A stretch of DNA of 64,000 nucleotides from AP-15 sp963799085 (GTDB taxonomy: Bacteria > Pseudomonadota > Alphaproteobacteria > ATCC43930 > CGMCC-115725). The position numbers were made by a program, and so were the translations under genes. The notes beneath the pieces were generated by a model. It made no database searches. It was not told the DNA's origin and saw only the letters and a list, made by a program, of their open reading frames with translations. The DNA lies in contig CAWCWA010000001.1 in the NCBI GenBank assembly GCA_963799085.1, forward strand, positions 248,001 to 312,000, written 5' to 3'. Of this stretch, positions 57,258 to 64,000 are shown piece by piece (the stretch's first letter is position 1; each line of letters opens with the position of its first letter).

Positions 57258-58289
57258 CGACGCACTATCCTCAGCCATGGAATGATGGTACGTAACAGGA
57301 ACGCTTGGTTGTTTCTGCGGGTTTGAGCGATGGCGCGCAACAAGGTGCAATTTCAAAAGGCGCTCAGCGAGGTCGAGTTTGCGGTTCTTTACGGAACCGA
57401 GGATCAGTGCCGGGAGGCGGTGAGGCGCTGGCGCTGGCCATCCGGGCTTTGTCTGCCCGGTTTGCGCCGGCGAGCATCACAGCGTCGTCAAGACCCGGGC
57501 GCTTTTCCAGTGTACCGCCTGTCGACAGCAGACATCGGTGATCGCCGGAACGATTTTCGCGGCTACCAAGGTGCCGCTGAGCACCTGGTTTCGCGCCATG
57601 TACCACCTCACGCAGAGCAAGGGCGGCATCTCCAGCATCGAGCTGGGCCGCCGGCTTGGCGTCACCCAGACCACCGCCTGGAAGATCAAGCACAAGCTGA
57701 TGCAGGCGATGATGGAGCGGGACGCCACAAAGCGCCTGACGGGACGGATCGAGATCGACGACGCCTATCTCGGCGGGGAGCGCAACGGCGGCAAGCGGGG
57801 CCGCGGTTCGCCTGGCAAGACGCCAAATCGTGGCGGCGGTCGAAACCACACCAGAGGGCCAGCCAATCCGCTTGAAGTTGCGCCGCGTGAAGGGGTTCCG
57901 CCGGGCCGAAATCGCGAGCTTGGCGCAGCGCAATTTCCAGCCCGCCAGCACCGTTGTCAGTGACGGCCTGCACTGCTTTACGGGGGGCGGCAACGCCGGC
58001 TGCGTTCACCAGCCAATCATCACGGGGTCCGGTCGCAAGGCCGCCCTGAACCCCGCCTTCAAGTGGGTCAACACCCCCCTCGGCAACATCAAGAGCGCCA
58101 TCACTGGCACTTATCGTGCCATCCGCGACAAGCACGTACCCCGCTACCTCGCCGAATTCCAGTACCGCTGCAACCGCCGCTACAATCTCGCCGCCATGAT
58201 GCGACACCTCGGCTATGTCGCCGTCCGAACCCCACCGATGCCATACCGCCTCCTCAAATTGGCTGAGCATCATGCATAATCAGGAAAAC
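57248..58289 (+). mobile_element. IS1595-family insertion sequence
   Basis: About 1.04 kb bounded by imperfect inverted ends that align without gaps at roughly 20 of 30 positions, sharing the inner block CTCAGCCA. It holds one transposase gene. I could not find the expected 8-bp target duplication, so the exact ends are approximate, or one flank has been rearranged. Confidence 0.7.
57330..58279 (+). pseudogene. IS1595-family (ISXO2-like, DDE) transposase, two frameshifts
   Basis: MARNKVQFQKALSEVEFAVL YGTEDQCREAV starts it. After a shift near 57445 a zinc-ribbon follows (C-P-V-C-A-G ... F-Q-C-T-A-C), then FAATKVPLSTWFRAMYHLTQ, LGVTQTTAWKIKHKLMQAM and RIEIDDAYLGGERNGGKRGR, which carries a catalytic Asp. 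A second shift near 57825 leads to TVVSDGLHCFTGGGNAGCVH and NTPLGNIKSAITGTYRAIRD, with the later acidic region and the Y-R-C-N-R-R end. Each break is a single extra base, so inactivation is possible but not certain. Confidence 0.85.
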
Positions 58290-58902
58290 AAAAGAGGAAG
58301 GAAGCTTGGCCGGCACTGCCACGCGATAGCCACCTGCAAGCGTTTGATTCGGAACAATAGCCCGCTCGTGTCCATGTGAGCCGCCCTGCCTAAAACAGCA
58401 GGAAGCGACAATCTCCGAGAACTCGCTTTTCCCCCGGATTTATCAGGGCTGATGGGGATCCTCGATTACCCTGCGTCCAACGCAGCCTCGGAATCCCAGG
58501 AGAAGCCTGAAAACCCCGGGGGTTTCTGCCGGTTACACGGGGTCTCGGCGGTCCTTCCCTCCCACGCAACGAAGCAGTCCCTAGAGGCAACCGCCTGGCC
58601 CTGCGATGGTCACCGGCATCGGCGCCGGGGGTTCTTCGAGTGTGGGGGGTGAGGCCCGACGATCGGAGATCCGGCATTTCGGAGCGTCCTCACCGACGCT
58701 GAAATCGGCCGCATTGCGCCTGGGCATAAAAGGGTCGGCGAAAGCCGGTCTCGGCGGTCTTGAAAGGCAATGCCTTTTTGCGGCAGGTTCGCCCCGCATC
58801 ACCGCTATACCCCGAAGACGGCAAAACTCCGCACGGGATTGCCCGCGCGGGGTTGATTGCGTATGGGGGTCGACTTGGTCTGAGGATTGTTCGATGCCGC
58901 AC
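58290..58902. other. Stretch without a recognisable gene
   Basis: About 610 bp between the IS1595 element and the first repeated hairpin. Open frames exist on both strands but none has a ribosome site, family resemblance or sensible composition. A strong local inverted repeat GCACGGG-ATTG-CCCGCGC lies near 58830-58848. Confidence 0.4.
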
Positions 58903-58928
58903 GCCCCCGCAACGGTGGTTGCGGGGGC
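58903..58928 (-). other. GC hairpin of the repeated leader family, isolated copy
   Basis: An 11-bp perfect stem GCCCCCGCAAC/GTTGCGGGGGC with a 4-base loop reading CACC on the minus strand. It follows the stop of the 60-residue gene and is not followed by a good second hairpin or ribosome site; it may act as terminator or be a decayed leader. Confidence 0.6.
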
Positions 58929-58943
58929 CGACACAGGCGGGGG

Positions 58944-59126
58944 TCAGGGCGCCAGCGCGTTGCCGGGCTCGACCAGGAAGTCGTAGTTGCCTACGGTGTT
59001 GCCGGCGGCGTCGTAGCAGGAGCCATGGAGGTAACCGTCGCGCTCGATATGGTCGGTGACATCCCGGAGGATGCGGCAGATCTCGTGCTTCGGTTCATCT
59101 CCAGTGGCTATGTTCAGTTTGAACAT
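58944..59126 (-). CDS. Small hypothetical protein (60 residues), array gene 4
   Basis: Starts MFKLNIATGDEPKHEICRIL at ATG 59126 with AGGAG 9 bases upstream, and ends FLVEPGNALAP. The internal H-x-E/Y-L-H-G-S-C-Y-D-A-A-G-N-T-V-G-N-Y-D pattern looks like a compact folded domain with alternating strands. No family recognised. It is preceded by the two-hairpin leader and is last in a leftward series of small genes. Confidence 0.75.
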   Translation of the reverse strand: MFKLNIATGDEPKHEICRILRDVTDHIERDGYLHGSCYDAAGNTVGNYDFLVEPGNALAP

Positions 59127-59142
59127 CGGGGATTTCTCCTTC

Positions 59143-59197
59143 TGCCGGCCGGATGCCGGCACGCCCTCGCCCCCGCATGCGGTGGCGTACGGGGGCG
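59143..59197 (-). promoter_or_regulatory. Repeated two-hairpin leader, copy 1
   Basis: On the minus strand: a GC hairpin (59168-59197, loop CACC, one mismatch in a 13-bp stem), a short spacer containing GGGCGT, then a small hairpin TGCCGGC-ATCCG-GCCGGCA (59143-59161, 7 bp stem), directly followed by AGAAGGAGA and the ATG at 59126. Confidence 0.65.
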
Positions 59198-59210
59198 GGG
59201 TGGAGAGCGG

Positions 59211-59538
59211 CTAGGTGTCGAGATCGTTCGGGTGTTCGGGGATGTCGGCGACCGACCGGATCAGGGTGCGGATCACCAGCCAGCGCCAATCCTCGCTCTC
59301 AGCGAGGCGGGCCAGTTGCCGCAACTCGTGCGCGGTCAGCATCTGCGAGAAGCCGAGCAGCGAGGCGCCTGGCGCGGTAATGGGCGAGGTCTTCGGTGTG
59401 ACCCAGTGTGATCGCGTGCGCGACCGTGTCGGCTCGGCCGATCCGGTCGACAATCACGGCAAAGGCCCCGTTGGGACCCAGATTCTTGTGGCAGTCGAAA
59501 CCGGTCTGGATGGTTCCCGGCTCGAAGCTGTACCGCAT
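59211..59538 (-). pseudogene. Small hypothetical protein (about 108 residues), one frameshift, array gene 3
   Basis: MRYSFEPGTIQTGFDCHKNL at ATG 59538, with AAGGAGA just upstream. GPNGAFAVIVDRIGRADTVA and HAITLGHTEDLAHY follow. The frame changes near 59375, then PGASLLGFSQMLTAHELRQL and WRWLVIRTLIRSVADIPEHP run to TAG. No family recognised. The segment up to HTEDLAHY is beta-like; the end is helical. Preceded by leader copy 2. Confidence 0.7.
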
Positions 59539-59553
59539 GAGGGTTCTCCTTCG

Positions 59554-59605
59554 GGAGCGGGATGCTCCTGAAGGTGCTGCCCCCATGCGCGGTGACGCAT
59601 GGGGG
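59554..59605 (-). promoter_or_regulatory. Repeated two-hairpin leader, copy 2
   Basis: Minus strand: a perfect 10-bp stem CCCCCATGCG/CGCATGGGGG with loop TCACCG (59580-59605), a 10-base spacer, then GGAGC-ATCCC-GCTCC (59554-59568), then CGAAGGAGA and the ATG at 59538. Confidence 0.7.
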
Positions 59606-59624
59606 TCGGGCCGGGAGAGATCGG

Positions 59625-59825
59625 CTAGAGCGGGGTCAGAAGGTGATCGCGGTACCGGGAGTTGACCGGATCGTCGGTTTTGACGACGCGCGTCTCGCGC
59701 ACGGCGAACCAGCGCATCATCAGGTCGTGGACATTGGCCTCGGCCTCTTCGCGAGTGGCGAAACGCAGGGCGTTGCCGCACCATTTGCCGGAACTGTCGG
59801 CGATGACTTCGGGCTTAAAGCTCAT
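59625..59825 (-). CDS. Small hypothetical protein (66 residues), array gene 2
   Basis: MSFKPEVIADSSGKWCGNAL then RFATREEAEANVHDLMMRWF, AVRETRVVKTDDPVNSRYRD. This resembles small proteins of plasmid or integrative elements with an 'aT.eeA.a.v.dL..Rw..v...rv..s.d.vN.r' pattern, possibly a domain that binds a modified base or nucleotide, but no name can be given. AGGAG lies 12 bases before ATG 59825. Preceded by leader copy 3. Confidence 0.8.
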   Translation of the reverse strand: MSFKPEVIADSSGKWCGNALRFATREEAEANVHDLMMRWFAVRETRVVKTDDPVNSRYRDHLLTPL

Positions 59826-59841
59826 GCTCGGGGGATCTCCT

Positions 59842-59894
59842 GTCGAGCGGGATTGCTCGACGCCCCGGCCCCCACGCGCGGTGACGCATGGGGG
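59842..59894 (-). promoter_or_regulatory. Repeated two-hairpin leader, copy 3
   Basis: Minus strand: stem CCCCCATGCG/CGCGTGGGGG with one U-G wobble and loop TCACCG (59869-59894), a spacer with GGGGC, then GTCGAGC-AATCCC-GCTCGAC (59842-59861, 7 bp), then AGGAG and ATG 59825. The stem differs from the other copies by paired changes while the loop stays. Confidence 0.7.
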
Positions 59895-59905
59895 TGGGGC
59901 CGGGC

Positions 59906-60100
59906 TCAGTAATCCTTGCCCGCGGCTTTGAGCCGGCTGGCGTCCGCCTCGATGATCTTGATGAACTCGAAGAGGGTCGCGGCAGCGGCGCCGGCGACGA
60001 TGACGGTATTGCCGTCGTCCGGGTCTACCGGTCGCAGACCCGGCCGATACTTCCAGTGTTCGGGAAGGGTCTCGTTGCGGGTGTAGAGTTCGCCGGCGAC
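59906..60100 (-). CDS. Small hypothetical protein (about 64 residues), start codon unclear, array gene 1
   Basis: The frame reads VAGELYTRNETLPEHWKYRP, GLRPVDPDDGNTVIVAGAAA and FEFIKIIEADASRLKAAGKD to a TGA at 59906. A hairpin and a GAAGG site lie where a leader should be (60108-60127), but the codons 5-10 bases downstream are ACC and GTC, not ATG, GTG or TTG. Either a non-standard start is used, the start was mutated, or there is a base error. No family recognised. Confidence 0.55.
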   Translation of the reverse strand, partial: VAGELYTRNETLPEHWKYRPGLRPVDPDDGNTVIVAGAAAATLFEFIKIIEADASRLKAAGKDY

Positions 60101-60112
60101 GGTGAACCTTCG

Positions 60113-60164
60113 CGAGCGGGATGCTCGTGACGCCTCGGCCCTCGTCAACTCTGGTCGGCGAGGG
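60113..60164 (-). promoter_or_regulatory. Repeated two-hairpin leader, copy 4 (partly diverged)
   Basis: Minus strand: a 6-bp stem CCCTCG/CGAGGG with a 14-base loop (60139-60164), spacer CCGAGGCGTCA, then CGAGC-ATCCC-GCTCG (60113-60127), then CGAAGG. The second hairpin keeps the ATCCC loop. Confidence 0.6.
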
Positions 60165-60293
60165 GGAGGAGGCCGTGCTGGTGGGAGCTTTTCGCCGCGC
60201 GTCAGAACTCCGACATAGACCGCCGCCGGCTTCTCGTCTGATCGAGGAGGGGTTCCGGCCGCGTCGCGATGCCTGACGGGCTCAACGCCTCGA

Positions 60294-60319
60294 CCCCCGC
60301 ACACGGGGGTGTGCGGGGG
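60294..60319 (-). other. GC hairpin of the repeated leader family after the DUF932 remnant
   Basis: A perfect 11-bp stem CCCCCGCACAC/GTGTGCGGGGG with a 4-base loop, 23 bp downstream of the DUF932 stop. It is the right-most of six such hairpins between 58.9 and 60.3 kb. A clear second (ATCCC) hairpin is not visible here. Confidence 0.6.
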
Positions 60320-60341
60320 TGGGGGCGCGGGAAGCGTTGGG

Positions 60342-60635
60342 CTACGCCAGGGTGGTGGCGCTGAGCACGTCGTCGAGGAGCCCCGCTGCGGCGCCGCGGC
60401 GCGACGCCGAGGCCGGCCCGAACCACGCCGAAGACAGGCGGGAGTTGGCGCTCCGGCCGGCCCGGTGGTCGTAGTATTGGGTGGCGGCGTTGACCAGCCC
60501 CCAGGCAGTGCCATGGGCGGCTGGCAGGTCGGCGCCGATCGCCTTGCCGTCGAACAGATCGAGGATGCTCGCCATCGGGCGGGCGTTCGGCTGTTCGGTG
60601 CGATCCCGGGCTTCCCCTACACCGCACCGTTCGAG
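60342..60635 (-). pseudogene. DUF932 protein, C-terminal fragment
   Basis: The frame reads MASILDLFDGKAIGADLPAA, HGTAWGLVNAATQYYDHRAG and RSANSRLSSAWFG to a TAG at 60342. This is the conserved C-terminal end of DUF932 (phage/plasmid-like TIGR03299) proteins, which are usually 280-400 residues and found on plasmids and integrative elements. The upstream two-thirds is absent; similarity fades at about 60635. It heads the leftward array of small genes, supporting a plasmid or ICE origin. Confidence 0.7.
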
Positions 60636-60689
60636 GACATCACGATCAAGGATGCCTAACCCCATGTGATAACGCGCAACTCCCAACGC

Positions 60690-61122
60690 CCATTTGCCTC
60701 TTCGGAGTGTGCTTTTATTGGCGGTGCGGCTGCTCGGTCAGACCGCCTCGGCAAGCAACATAGCTTTTGGTACGCTTTATATTACCAGCGCGGAGACCAG
60801 TCGCGCGCAGGACGGGCGCCCCCGTCAGGTGATCAGAATCCGTACACACGGCTCACGCCAGCCACCGCTGGCCCGCTGGGCGTCGACAAGATCACGCTTC
60901 TTGTCATCCGGCCCGACGGACACGTAGCCTTCAAGCGACCGCAACCATATCGAGGCTTTGGTGGCCTACTTGCGCGGTCGACGGTTAACGACCGCAATCG
61001 GCGCATTCTTTCTCGTTGCGGCGCGCTCGATCGTTTCCCTACGGTGAGGGCCGCCTTGCGGTCGGCGAGATGCGGCTGCCGGATGCTGGCTTGGAAGTGG
61101 CGCTAGCAATAGCGCAAGATCG
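60690..61122. other. Stretch without a supported gene, left of the IS66 remnant
   Basis: About 430 bp. One rightward frame contains ITLLVIRPDGHVAFKRP, faintly like the C-terminus of FAD-dependent aromatic hydroxylases, but the flanking residues do not fit and there is no start context. The IS66 left end presumably lies here, but I could not place its terminal repeat. Confidence 0.35.
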
Positions 61123-61320
61123 ATGTCCTACCCGACTGCCGAGTTGCTGGGGCGTGTGGAGCGGCGGCGCCGGTTCAGTGCCGAACAGAAGCTTGCCATT
61201 CTGACCGAGGCGACGGCGCCCGGAGCCGACCTGTCGGAGGTCGCGCGCCGTCACGGGCTATTGCCGGCGCAGGTCTACAAGTGGCGCCGGCTGGCCGAGC
61301 TTGGGGTGATCGGCGTGCCG
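61123..61320 (+). pseudogene. IS66-family TnpA, 5' part, interrupted by IS21 (continues at 63962)
   Basis: 66 codons: MSYPTAELLGRVERRRRFSA, EQKLAILTEATAPGADLSEV and ARRHGLLPAQVYKWRRLAEL GVIGVP, the N-terminal helix-turn-helix of IS66/IS3 OrfA-type proteins. The frame is cut by the IS21-family element at 61321. After the element and its duplicated 6-bp target, the same frame resumes at 63962. Confidence 0.9.
61315..61320. repeat. Target site duplication of the IS21-family element, left copy
   Basis: GTGCCG at 61315-61320 directly abuts the left element end. The identical hexamer follows the right end at 63956-63961. Confidence 0.9.
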
Positions 61321-61515
61321 TGCCGCGCGGCAATCAGGGTGAGAACGGCACGTCAATCAGGATGAGAAAGCGCCGCTGGGTTCGCGACGCAGGGAGGGCG
61401 TAGCCCGACCGAAGTCGCAAATCCAGCGGCGGCGCGAACCCGGAGAGGGGCGCGCATCCGGCGATCGCAGCCGGCTGGATATGGAGCGGTTCTTCATACC
61501 GATGAGGAACCGCAC

Positions 61516-63028
61516 TTGCCCGGCCGCCACATCACCGATTGCCAGATGAGGCTGTATATGAGTTTCCGTCAGACCGAGACGCCGGCCGTTTCCGCCGCCA
61601 AGGCCGGGTTCGCGACCTCCAGCGGCTATCGCTTCGAGCACAACTCTCGAATGCCCTCGCAAAAGAAAGCCCCGCGCGGCCGGCGGCGGCCCGATCCGCT
61701 GGGCGAGGTATGGGACAGCGAGGTGGTGCCGCTGCTGAAGAGCATCCCCGGTTTGCGGCCGGTCGCCATTTTCGACGAGATCCGGCGGCGCCACCCCGAG
61801 ATCGGCGCCGGCATCCGCCGCACGTTGGAGCGGCGCATCCGTACCTGGCGGGCTCTGCATGGCACCGAGCAGGATGTCATCTTCCGGCAGGAGCACCCAC
61901 CGGGTCGACTTGGGCTGTCCGATTTTACCGACTTGCGCGATCGCGGCGTCAGCGTCGCCGGGGTGCCGCTTGATCACCGGCTCTATCACTTCCGTCTGGC
62001 CTTCTCGGGCTGGGAGCACGCTCGTGTCGTGCTCGGCGGCGAAAGCTTCGTGGCGCTGGCCGAGGGCCTGCAGAATGCGCTGTGGGCGCTCGGCCGCGCC
62101 CCGTTGCAGCACCGCAGCGACAGCCTGTCGGCCGCCTTTCGCAATCTTGACGAGGAACTCAAGGCAGGATCAGACCCGCCGCTACGAGGCGCTGTGCGCG
62201 CATTACGGCATGGAGCCGACCCGCAACAATCGCGGCATCGCACACGAGAACGGATCGATCGAAAGCCCGCACGGCCATCTCAAGCAGGCGATTGAGGACG
62301 CGCTGTTGCTGCGTGGCTCGCGCGACTTCGACAGCTTGGATGCCTACCGCTGCTTCATCGACGAGATCGTCGGCCGCCGCAACGCCCGACTGAAGAAGCG
62401 GCTGGAACTCGAGCGCCCGGCACTGCAGTCGCTGCCGGAGCGCCGCACGACCGATTACGAGGAGACGATCGTCATCGTCACCTCGACGAGCGGCTTCACG
62501 CTCAAGAAGGTGTTCTATTCGGTGCCGTCGCGACTGATCGGCCATCGCCTACGGGTGCGCCTGTACGACGACCGGCTCGACTGCCTTCTCGGCAGCACCC
62601 CGCTGATGACGCTGCGCCGTGGCCGGGCGCATCCCAGCGGCAAGCGCGGTCATGTCGTCGATTATCGGCATGTCATTCACGCCTTGCGGCGCAAGCCGAT
62701 GGCTTTGCTCAACCTGGTTTATCGCGAGCAGCTCTTTCCACGCCGCGCCTACCAGCGCGCGTTCGAGGCGCTGTTGGCGGCCGACGGCGAGAAGCGGGCG
62801 TGCCGCACCATCGTCGGATTGCTGGCGCTGGCGCACGACCGCGCCTGCGAGGCCGAACTCGCCGGCATCATCGACGCCGAACTCGACGCCGGCAGACTGC
62901 CTGATCTGGACATCCTCGGCCGGCACTTCGGGCCCGATCCCGCCGCCATTCCAGACATCACCGTCAAACTAACGCCGCTGCATCTCTATGACGAACTCGG
63001 CATCGTCCGGGCGGGCGGTGCCGTATGA
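61516..63028 (+). pseudogene. istA: IS21-family transposase IstA, one frameshift
   Basis: From a TTG at 61516: GRHITDCQMRLYMSFRQTE starts the DNA-binding region. RRPDPLGEVWDSEVVPLLKS, GRLGLSDFTDLRDRGVSVAG (first catalytic Asp) and HRSDSLSAAFRNLDEE lead to a frame change near 62165. Then YEALCAHYGMEPTRNNRGIA HENGSIESPHGHLKQAIEDA restores the second Asp/Glu region, and the product ends YDELGIVRAGGAV. About 504 residues joined. The single extra G in AAGGCAGG may be an error or may silence the element. Confidence 0.9.
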
Positions 63029-63834
63029 AGGCCGCCGACCCGATCGACACCGCCCGCGTCGAGCTGCTGCTCGCCGAGCTGCGCCTACCGGCCGTCAAAC
63101 ACGTCTGGGCGGCGCTGGCTGCCCAGGCCGACAAGGAAGGCTGGCCGGCCGCGCGCTTTCTGGCCGCGCTCGCCGAGCACGAGATGGCCGAACGCGTTCG
63201 CCGCCGCATCGAGCGTCATCTCGCCGAAGCCCGCCTGCCGCCCGGCAAGACCCTCGACACCTTCGACTTCGAGGCCGTTCCGGTGGTCAGCAAGGCGCAG
63301 GTCATGGCGCTCGCCGCCGGCGACGCTTGGCTCAACCAGGGCGCCAATCTCTTGCTGTTCGGCCCGCCGGGCGGCGGCAAGAGCCATCTGGCGGCAGCGC
63401 TCGGCTTCGCGCTCGTCGAAAACGGCTGGCGTGTGCTGTTCACCCGCACCACCGATCTCGTGCAACGGCTGCAGATCGCTCGTCGCGAGCTCGCCCTCGA
63501 AGCTGCGATCGCCAGGCTCGACAAATATCACCTACTGATCCTTGACGACCTCGCCTACGTCACCAAGGACCAGGCCGAGACCAGCGTGCTGTTCGAGCTG
63601 ATCAGCGCCCGCTACGAGCACCGCTCGCTGCTGATCACCGCCAACCAGCCGTTCGGCGAGTGGGGCAAGGTCTTTCCCGATCCGGCGATGACCGTCGCCG
63701 TCGTCGACCGCCTCGTGCACCACGCGACGATCTTCGAGATGAACGTCGAAAGCTACCGCCGCCGCGCTGCCCTCGAACGCAAACGCGGCCCTGGACGGCC
63801 GCCCGTCACCGCGACAATCAAAGCCAACGCCTGA
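63025..63834 (+). CDS. istB: IS21-family helper ATPase IstB
   Basis: 269 residues, intact; ATG 63025 overlaps the istA stop. The AAA+ core has the Walker A LLFGPPGGGKSHLAAALGFA and Walker B YHLLILDDLAYVTKDQAE, then LLITANQPFGEWGKVFPDPA (sensor region) and DRLVHHATIFEMNVESYRRR. IstB remodels target DNA and stimulates IstA. The C-terminal ERKRGPGRPP tail is basic. Confidence 0.96.
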   Translation: MKAADPIDTARVELLLAELRLPAVKHVWAALAAQADKEGWPAARFLAALAEHEMAERVRRRIERHLAEARLPPGKTLDTFDFEAVPVVSKAQVMALAAGDAWLNQGANLLLFGPPGGGKSHLAAALGFALVENGWRVLFTRTTDLVQRLQIARRELALEAAIARLDKYHLLILDDLAYVTKDQAETSVLFELISARYEHRSLLITANQPFGEWGKVFPDPAMTVAVVDRLVHHATIFEMNVESYRRRAALERKRGPGRPPVTATIKANA

Positions 63835-63955
63835 TTGACGCTCAGCGACAATCAAACCTTGCGCCGCCCGCAATCAGCGACAATCATCCGGATGCCGCGA
63901 CGCCGGATTCCCACCCTGATTGTCGCCGCTTTCCCATCCAGATCGCCGCGCTACA

Positions 63956-63961
63956 GTGCCG
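63956..63961. repeat. Target site duplication of the IS21-family element, right copy
   Basis: GTGCCG immediately after the right terminal repeat, identical to 61315-61320. Confidence 0.9.
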
Positions 63962-64000
63962 GGCGTCTCGGAATTGCCGTCGTTTGTGGCGGTGGAAATC
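63962..64000 (+). pseudogene. IS66-family TnpA, continuation after the IS21 insertion (runs off the window)
   Basis: GVSELPSFVAVEI in the same frame as the 5' part once the IS21 element and one copy of GTGCCG are removed, giving ...LGVIGVPGVSELPSFVAVEI, the expected middle of an IS66 TnpA. Confidence 0.85.

Larger units (their letters stand above)
61321..63955 (+). mobile_element. Complete IS21-family insertion sequence (2635 bp)
   Basis: Begins TGCCGCGCGGCAATCAGG and ends with the related inverted end (CCATCCAGATCGCCGCGCTACA region, 63934-63955), giving TG...CA termini. Further inner repeats built on CAATCAG...GAGAA recur at both ends, as is usual for IS21 transposase binding sites. It carries istA and istB overlapping by ATGA. 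A 6-bp duplication GTGCCG flanks it. Confidence 0.93.

Noticed and set aside
58390..58934. Open frames on the minus strand right of the IS1595 element
   Set aside because: No ribosome site, arginine- and proline-rich composition typical of shadow frames, no family resemblance.
58903..60319. CRISPR array
   Set aside because: The repeated units are hairpins before genes with irregular 150-400 bp spacing and no uniform spacers; there are no cas genes.
60690..61110. Rightward frame with ITLLVIRPDGHVAFKRP, resembling the C-terminus of FAD-dependent aromatic hydroxylases
   Set aside because: Only a short stretch is suggestive, residues on both sides do not fit, and there is no start context.

Overview
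The window reads as high-GC chromosomal DNA of an alphaproteobacterium, probably Rhodospirillales- or Hyphomicrobiales-like. The support is the GC-rich coding, the gene families present (GMC oxidoreductases, CoxMSL-type molybdenum hydroxylase, DUF427, DUF302, DUF5681, NusG-like plus winged-helix pair heading a polysaccharide locus) and the dense ATGA-overlap operons. No rRNA, tRNA or other marker fixes the genus. Many genes carry single-base frameshifts while codon content stays good on both sides. I read most of these as sequence or assembly errors rather than decay, and I give the composite span of each such gene.

Positions 1-25.7 kb are accessory metabolism and defence. They hold a GMC oxidoreductase (partial), an LLM flavin monooxygenase, a heavily frameshifted ThDP enzyme, a ToxR-like wHTH-TPR regulator, a DUF302 protein, a divergent EmrAB efflux operon with its TetR regulator and a palindromic operator, a double DUF427 protein, a LprI-ankyrin protein, a MarR regulator, and a VOC protein followed by a three-subunit molybdenum hydroxylase. 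After these come a HigBA toxin-antitoxin pair, a serine hydrolase, a second DHA2 exporter and a second GMC oxidoreductase. A low-GC hypothetical gene then sits between two copies of a MITE-like repeat, followed by a DinJ/YafQ pair with a broken toxin and a DUF5681 gene.

Positions 25.9-56.8 kb are one long leftward run, almost every junction overlapping or within about 100 bp. It is a surface polysaccharide locus. At its promoter end are a winged-helix regulator and a NusG/RfaH-type antiterminator. These are followed by a sugar dehydrogenase apparently fused to an N-acetyltransferase, a DegT aminotransferase, an epimerase, a methyltransferase, a 1460-residue triple glycosyltransferase, a second aminotransferase, a deacetylase-like protein, a GNAT enzyme, three asparagine-synthetase-like amidotransferases, a Wzm/Wzt-type ABC exporter with two ATPases, WbqC-like and ATP-grasp proteins, a C-methyltransferase, two more glycosyltransferases and three tandem epimerases. 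Together they suggest synthesis, export and decoration (amidation, acetylation, methylation) of a uronic-acid-containing glycan.

Positions 57-64 kb are mobile DNA. An IS1595-family element truncates an amidohydrolase gene. A cassette of small leftward genes has a repeated two-hairpin leader in front of each gene. A DUF932 remnant follows, and then a complete IS21-family element (61321-63955) inserted into an IS66-type tnpA with a 6-bp target duplication. The small-gene array with its repeated leaders is the most unfamiliar part of the window.
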